Below, piece by piece: positions 59,191 through 64,000 of a stretch of DNA of 64,000 nt. Where the stretch lies: assembly GCA_944739405.2 (NCBI GenBank), contig OX123193.2, forward strand, positions 11,416,331 to 11,480,330, in the 5' to 3' direction. How positions within the stretch are numbered: position 1 is the stretch's first letter; every line of letters starts with the position of its first letter. Source of the DNA: Euclidia mi (taxonomy: Eukaryota > Arthropoda > Insecta > Lepidoptera > Erebidae). The position numbers and the translations under genes were made by a program. The notes beneath the pieces were generated by a model. That model was not told where the DNA came from and ran no database searches. It saw nothing but the letters and a program-made list of their open reading frames with translations.

Positions 59191-60800
59191 ATGGTAGAAT
59201 ATTATGTAGCGGACTACAAGGCAAGACGTCTTTGATCAGTCAGGATAGCACTAATATGATAAATAATATAGAAGTAGGCAGATTAATTAAAAACGTTGTA
59301 ATTATTATATTTTATTAATATGTTCAAACTAAAATTACACACTTTTTGTTTAGCTTTGGATAAATAATTCTACCGGGTGTGCAATGTCCGGGCATAAGTG
59401 TAATATAGGCACAGCTTTCGGTTGCCAGGTGCTTTCTGTCTTTAAAAACAGTCTTTCTCAAAATGACGTGAACAAATACGGTGGTACTTCTTCCAAATCA
59501 AACTAGGCCCTCCAACGGCATTTATCTAAACTATAAAGTTTTCTTGTGACGTCATTAATAGGCAACCTGTAATAAAAAACACCTTCTTAATAATAAAAAA
59601 TGCTACTCACATCCCTAATCCATCTACTATTTTATAGATGCAAAAATGTAAGCCTACACAAACGCGCGTACACTGGAATACTTGGTTTTAGGTTACTTTT
59701 AAGGTAGGTGTATATATCTATAAGGTAGGATCTAAGTAAATTATGTACATTAAACTGCGCTTACTATCAAACGCGCGATAGAAAATTAGACCGCTGGACG
59801 TCTTTGTTTATTGCCAACTTAGCAACCGCGGCTACCCGCTGTCGCTTCCAGCTACAGTTTTACATTCATGTCCGATAGTTAGTTTCCGTATTTATCCCTC
59901 ATTCAAAAAACATCGATATCTCCTTTCACTGTCAAATCCCATCACTAAGGCTATTAAATCAATAAATGTACAAAATAACAATTTGTGAGTTAAATTCATA
60001 ACACATACGTATGCAAGCTGTTCCTTTGATTTGCAATACAATGATGTTGTGTAAACTTAACACTCATTATAGCATTAATACGAGAAAAGTAAATAAATTT
60101 GTTGGAAAATTCCGACTCACAGCTAGAAGATAAAGTTACTCCTGTTATTTCCGTTCCGAGAATAGCGGCAACCGCATCCCGATATCACATACTCGATGTG
60201 TATTAATTAATGAGTACACTATTTAATTATTATAAGCTTACTTACTATTTAAATGCAGAAAAGTTATTAAAAATGTAAACACAAACGTCCAACAAATTTT
60301 ACACTGATGACAGATCACAGCACGGCTATTTAGAGAATGTAGTCAAAGATATGAGTATGTAAAGAGTCTATGCCTCTTTAAATGAGACGCGTAATTTGAC
60401 GTTATGATTAACCAACTAAGACCAACTGACATTACATGTTGCACGTTCGGTATAAGGAAATTTATAGGGCATGTTCTCTCTAGTCTAAACCTAGTCCAAC
60501 CTCTTTGGTCATAGATTAGAATATACTTATTTAGTAGTGATCTGTGGTTCTGTTAGTTCTGTAGCAAACTCTGCTGCTGTGCTCCTATGTCAAAGTCAAA
60601 TTCGGCAGTGCGGACGTAATTTTATTATCGGTAAACAAAAACAAAGCTCCATCGATGAGGGGAGCAGGTTAATCTGCCGCAAATAACTTTCTGTGAGTAT
60701 CCCTTTATATTTAGTAGTGATCTGTGCCCTTTATAAACTGTGCCTATAGTCTGTGCTTCTGTGATGTCATGATGTGCAACAATGTGCAATTTGTGCAAAG
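59191..60800. other. Intergenic DNA, no gene recognised
   Basis: AT-rich. TTTAGTAGTGATCTGTG occurs at about 60531 and 60710 as a direct repeat. An ORF at 60625-60816 has no motif. Confidence 0.45.
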
Positions 60801-60807
60801 AATTATG

Positions 60808-61080
60808 ATACCGCATTTACACATGCGTGTCTCGTCATTCGCCTCGACACTCCACGAATATTCGTCGAAACATTCGTAAACGAATGCTGTCGCGAACTAC
60901 TGTTCACATATTCGCGGAGTAAATCATTTTGAAATTCGCACACGAACATGGAGGACGTGAAAATAATCACAGCGTGCGCGCTACATTTAATGAAATTATA
61001 TAATTATTTAGATATCCTGCGTAAAAAAGTCATCGTCACAGACGATTTCTTTTTTGAGCATGTAAATTATTAAATTACTT
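60808..61080 (+). mobile_element. Possible Harbinger-type element remnant
   Basis: An end-like stretch rich in CGAA/TTCG (ACGAATATTCGTCGAAACAT and GAACTACTGTTCACATATTC) precedes a short ORF at 60949: MEDVKIITACALHLMKLYNY, then LDILRKKVIVTDDFFFEHV and a stop. An MED...A...L start followed by a basic region resembles Harbinger transposase N-termini. Similar end text occurs at 8900-8995. Weak evidence. Confidence 0.3.
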
Positions 61081-61119
61081 TGAGAATTACTCATATAAAT
61101 AATTCATTTTTTTTTTTTT

Positions 61120-61336
61120 TTATAGACTCTCTTCTATAGAGGTGTAATATTACACCCACATATCGCCATGAATTTTTAGGCCCCACGTAATAGGGGGCAA
61201 GCCTATTGCCATACCGGGCACATTACCAGACTCCGTGCTGCCATTGAGAAGTAACACATTGCCAGACCCGGGAATCGAACCCGAGACCTCCCAATCCCAC
61301 GCGCACATTTATGCTGCGAGACCAACGAGGCAGTTA
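61120..61336 (-). mobile_element. tRNA-derived SINE, family B relative
   Basis: The minus-strand head CTGCCTCGTTGGTCTCGCAG and B box GGGTTCGATTCCCGGG are followed by GGCAATAGGCTTGCCCCCTA and GTGTAATATTACACC. The tail is shortened. Confidence 0.75.
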
Positions 61337-61935
61337 TATCTTTTACTATGTTTGTTGATAATCAATTTTGTTTTAGCCAGAGTATGATTTTTTTTATATT
61401 TAATGTGCTTAATGGCAACCCCATACTAGCAGACATACGGTTCCAAGCATGCATCATTTATCTTTCTGATGTTTTAAGTTCCAAATTGGCTCTTCTTTTT
61501 GAAATAGTTCAAGGAATTCTATAATTCGCGCTTCACTCCACTCCATTTTGACAAACGTCCGGTTGGGTCGGGCATGCTGTGAAAACTTAGAAGAATACAG
61601 TTGTATTACAATCTTAAAGTTACGTGTCCCGATTGCTAGATGACGTTATACTCAGTTTCTGATATATTCACTTAATCGCCAATTTATTTATATTTATAAT
61701 TTTTTTTTGCTTTTAACACATAAAACTATTTTTGAAATAATAATTTTCCTCTGAAAACAACATTTAAAATTAAAACTAATGTTACTGTTTCTTATTATTT
61801 TATGACACTGATTTTCGAACGATACGGATCTGTCAAAAGTTTGTGTCAAGTTTGACATGTGAAAGTTTTTCAAAGTTTCAAAACTGAAAACATTCCGTTG
61901 ATCTCTTTCGAGTGAATGGATGTGTTTCGTGATTC

Positions 61936-62166
61936 TTGTGTATTTTTTACGACGACCCGGCTTGTGATTTGGACTTTGGCGATCCTTCTTTCTTCGACTA
62001 CTTTGGCAACGTATTGGACCACGACTATTCTGCACTCCTCGACTACCCAAGCGATACATTGGACTCCGACGATCCCGTCTTACTTGACCAATTTCGCCTT
62101 CTATTGGAATTCAGCGACATTCACAGCAATGTCTACGAGGAAATGTTGTGTTCGAAACTGTATTAA
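61936..62166 (+). other. ORF with acidic 15-residue repeats overlapping the THAP start
   Basis: The frame MCIFYDDPACDLDFGDPS... contains LDFGDPSFFDYFGNV, LDHDYSALLDYPSDT and LDSDDPVLLDQFRLL in direct succession, three 15-residue (45-bp) units, then ends at 62166. The alternative frame from 61916 runs into the THAP start MSTRKCC in phase. The strongly patterned acidic repeat suggests the 61936 frame may once have been translated, for example as a 5' exon or upstream ORF. Product unknown. Confidence 0.4.
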
Positions 62167-63256
62167 AACTCGTAAGTAAAGCCACTTATATACTTACCTA
62201 CTGTTACTAAGAGTATCGCTTTGTTTGTAATATTACAGTGGTATTAAACGACTTTCTTGTCCTATTATGTCATCATCATCATCCTAGCGCTAAACTAAAT
62301 TTGATTTACAATCATTATAGTTTAAAAACACACTTCAATAGCAAAAGACGGAACCATGTAGTTCTATTCGACTAGTTATTCTATTGTTAATTTGTCATCA
62401 GTATTAAATACAGGATATATTCAAGTGGGTGCATAGGGTTGCCACCAAGAGGGTGCATAGGGTTCCCACCAAGAACTTAGGGTCCCAAGCCAACCTCACC
62501 TGCAAGTGGTGCACCTGCCAATCAACGGACGAGGCTCTGGCAAACAAAATATCCGATAAGCGGCAATAAGCTCGCCACCTTTTATGTGGGATCAAAACAC
62601 TGGTGAAAAGTGGGCGTTTAATATGCCTCTGCCTACCCCTTCGGGGAAACAGGCTTGAGTCTATGTATGTATGTATGTATATATTCAAGTCAATATGGCT
62701 ATTGGTTGCATAAATTCAACTTCCAACATTTATATATGTATGTAAACATTTTTAGTTAGTTACTTACAGGTGAAAACTTTAAAAGCATGTTAAAAAGTTA
62801 GCAACATAGCTGTATCTACAGTTCTAAACTGTACTTACTATGTGGATGTGCCGATCAATTTTGTTGTAATTCACTTCTATAGTCTGCCAATCTGCATAGT
62901 GTACTTACAATGGCCTTATCTTTCTCATACTGAGCAGAGAACAGTGCACAGCTGTGCAGACAGTTAACGGGCTGATATTATTATTTTTCTTAATCAAAAA
63001 CAAATACCTAATTTTAAATATGTTATTCTAATTTTCAGGTGCAGATGAATGCGTCTTGCATAAGTTTCCTAATCCGGACAGCGATGGTGATAGGTTCAAG
63101 GCATGGGTCAATGCTATTGGTGGAGATTTATTATTTTTGGACAATGATACTATATTTCGGCTATACATATAGAGTATGTGAATTCCATTTTGAGCCCATA
63201 TTCAAATCTTCTAGTGGAAGAGTCACTCGCAATCTGTACCCACATTGCTATTGTCA
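62129..63256 (+). CDS. THAP-domain protein, two exons visible, frame break
   Basis: THAP domains are C2CH zinc fingers that bind specific DNA, found in P-type transposases and host regulators. Exon 1 (62129-62171) reads MSTRKCCVRNCIKT and splits an Arg codon at C|GTAAGT. Exon 2 starts at 63039 after TTTTCAG: ADECVLHKFPNPDSDGDRFK, then AWVNAIGGDLLFLDNDTIFR. This gives C-x3-C, the LHKFP motif and the invariant Trp. After DNDTIFR the frame hits a stop; the +1 frame continues with YRVCEFHFEPIFKSSSGRVT (the C-x2-H pair) and ends at CAG|GTAAAA (63256). The break is a single-base-type shift: a mutation making this a relic, or an assembly error. A TTTCAG acceptor at 63986-63991 suggests a third exon. 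Intron 1 holds a SINE. Confidence 0.6.
62427..62678 (+). mobile_element. SINE family B with exact 12-bp TSD
   Basis: ATATATTCAAGT flanks it on both sides (62415-62426 and 62679-62690). It starts with GGGTGCATAGGGTTGCCACC, which is then tandemly repeated once (GGGTGCATAGGGTTCCCACC), and ends CTCTGCCTACCCCTTCGGGG plus a TATG run. The exact duplication fixes both ends of family B. It lies in the THAP gene intron. Confidence 0.9.
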
Positions 63257-63991
63257 GGTAAAAATTATTATAAATCTGCCTTGTAAACAAAATGCAAAAA
63301 TTATTTTCAACATACATTTTTGCCATAATAGACCTGGCCACTTAAACTATACAAGTTTTCCTTAAAAACCCTGAGTATGTATAAAATTATTATCAAACAA
63401 AGATATGTTGATACATCTTCTGTAGGAATTCAATGGATTATATTTTTTTTTTTACAATATTGAATGATCAAATAAAGTCATGTATGAAATTTATCAAGAC
63501 TTTGTGCGACTATATTTACAAAACCTGACATGATAAAAATATTTCACATTTTGTGTTTAGGGGATGATAGAAAGTTCATGTTTAGGACAGGAAAAAATTT
63601 TTTTTTGTAAACTAGTGTTATAAGAAGTCATCCATATTTGCTGAATAACAATATAAGAGTCCTGCTAAAATGTCTTCAAATGTAACACACAGTATGTGAG
63701 TAATTGAACTAGCTTCTGGATTAAAAAGGTATAATGATTTGTCGAGTGGCAAGTTCATAGAACTTTAGAGCAAGTCATATTTAGATATCTCCCTGGTCAT
63801 ATGTTAGGGGTGAGGCTTGGAGGCTTGCACTCTCCTGAAATGTCTTAGCCAACCTCATGGATTAATACCTACCTATTTAATAACATATTGTTACCTTGCA
63901 AAGAATCTTTGTGTTAGTGTGAGTTTTGACTTACTACTATTATTTTATAACTATTATTTTTAATAATAATTTCGATTATTTAATATTTCAG
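63257..63991. other. Putative intron 2 of the THAP gene
   Basis: AT-rich, non-coding, no repeat family recognised. It ends ATATTTCAG. Confidence 0.4.
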
Positions 63992-64000
63992 GTATCCAGA
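63992..64000 (+). CDS. Possible third exon of the THAP gene (cut by window end)
   Basis: Only GTATCCAGA follows the TTTCAG acceptor-like site, so nothing can be said about its content. Confidence 0.25.

Noticed and set aside
62404..62688. 94-aa minus-strand ORF
   Set aside because: Entirely within the SINE family B copy and its flanks.

Overview
KIND OF ORGANISM. This is AT-rich nuclear DNA from an insect, very probably a moth or butterfly. The gene models are spliced (GT/AG introns of 1 to 6 kb). The spaces between exons are packed with interspersed repeats that look lepidopteran: two tRNA-derived SINE families, LINE 3' tails ending in GATGAT or TTTGAC runs, small Helitrons ending in CTAG, and hAT, Tc1/mariner and pogo-like TIR elements. 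No bacterial operon, CRISPR array, rRNA or free-standing tRNA gene was seen. All assignments come from reading the sequence by eye; no database search was possible. HOST GENES. Three host genes are supported, all on the minus strand. (1) An N-acetylneuraminate lyase-like gene: ATG at 7074-7076, exon 2 at 5382-5511, remainder off the left edge. (2) A complete three-exon hotdog-fold acyl-CoA thioesterase of the ACOT13/THEM2 type (12513-17359, 159 aa), with a second, paralogous first exon 1.85 kb upstream (19123-19212). (3) A complete four-exon Sgf11/ATXN7L3 gene, the zinc-finger subunit of the SAGA deubiquitinase module (39047-53755, 309 aa). Its large introns hold most of the repeats in the right half. 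A THAP-domain gene or relic lies on the plus strand at the right edge (62129 onward, one frame break, third exon cut by the window end). REGION BY REGION. 1-5100: two TIR elements, one carrying a perfect 160-bp hAT MITE with an exact 8-bp target duplication. 5100-12500: start of the lyase gene, then palindromic TIR elements and a THAP-like first exon. 12500-19700: the thioesterase gene with a LINE relic and SINEs in its introns. 19631-23305: a 3.7-kb TA-flanked, pogo-like element with a Psq-type helix-turn-helix relic and scattered GATCGGA motifs. 24000-27600: LINE relics, a long palindrome and a Helitron. 27606-34120: a three-level nest in which a young, complete Ty3/gypsy retrotransposon sits in a small hAT element that itself sits in an old repeat. 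34100-38900: fold-back elements and a hAT MITE. 39000-53800: Sgf11, its introns holding an LTR-like block, a decayed YqaJ-type nuclease gene, and a TIR-bounded composite containing gypsy integrase and RLE-type LINE relics. 53800-64000: Helitron, two THAP relics, a Harbinger-like remnant and SINEs. WORKING PARTS. The only apparently intact mobile element is the gypsy element at 27736-33645: LTRs of equal length that read as identical, a 4-bp target duplication, open gag and pol, and a GGGAAAC slippery heptamer followed by a short stem just before the gag stop. The points most worth checking are that frameshift module and the three-level nest, the duplicated first exon of the thioesterase gene, the deletion-derivative THAP element, and the decayed YqaJ nuclease inside Sgf11.
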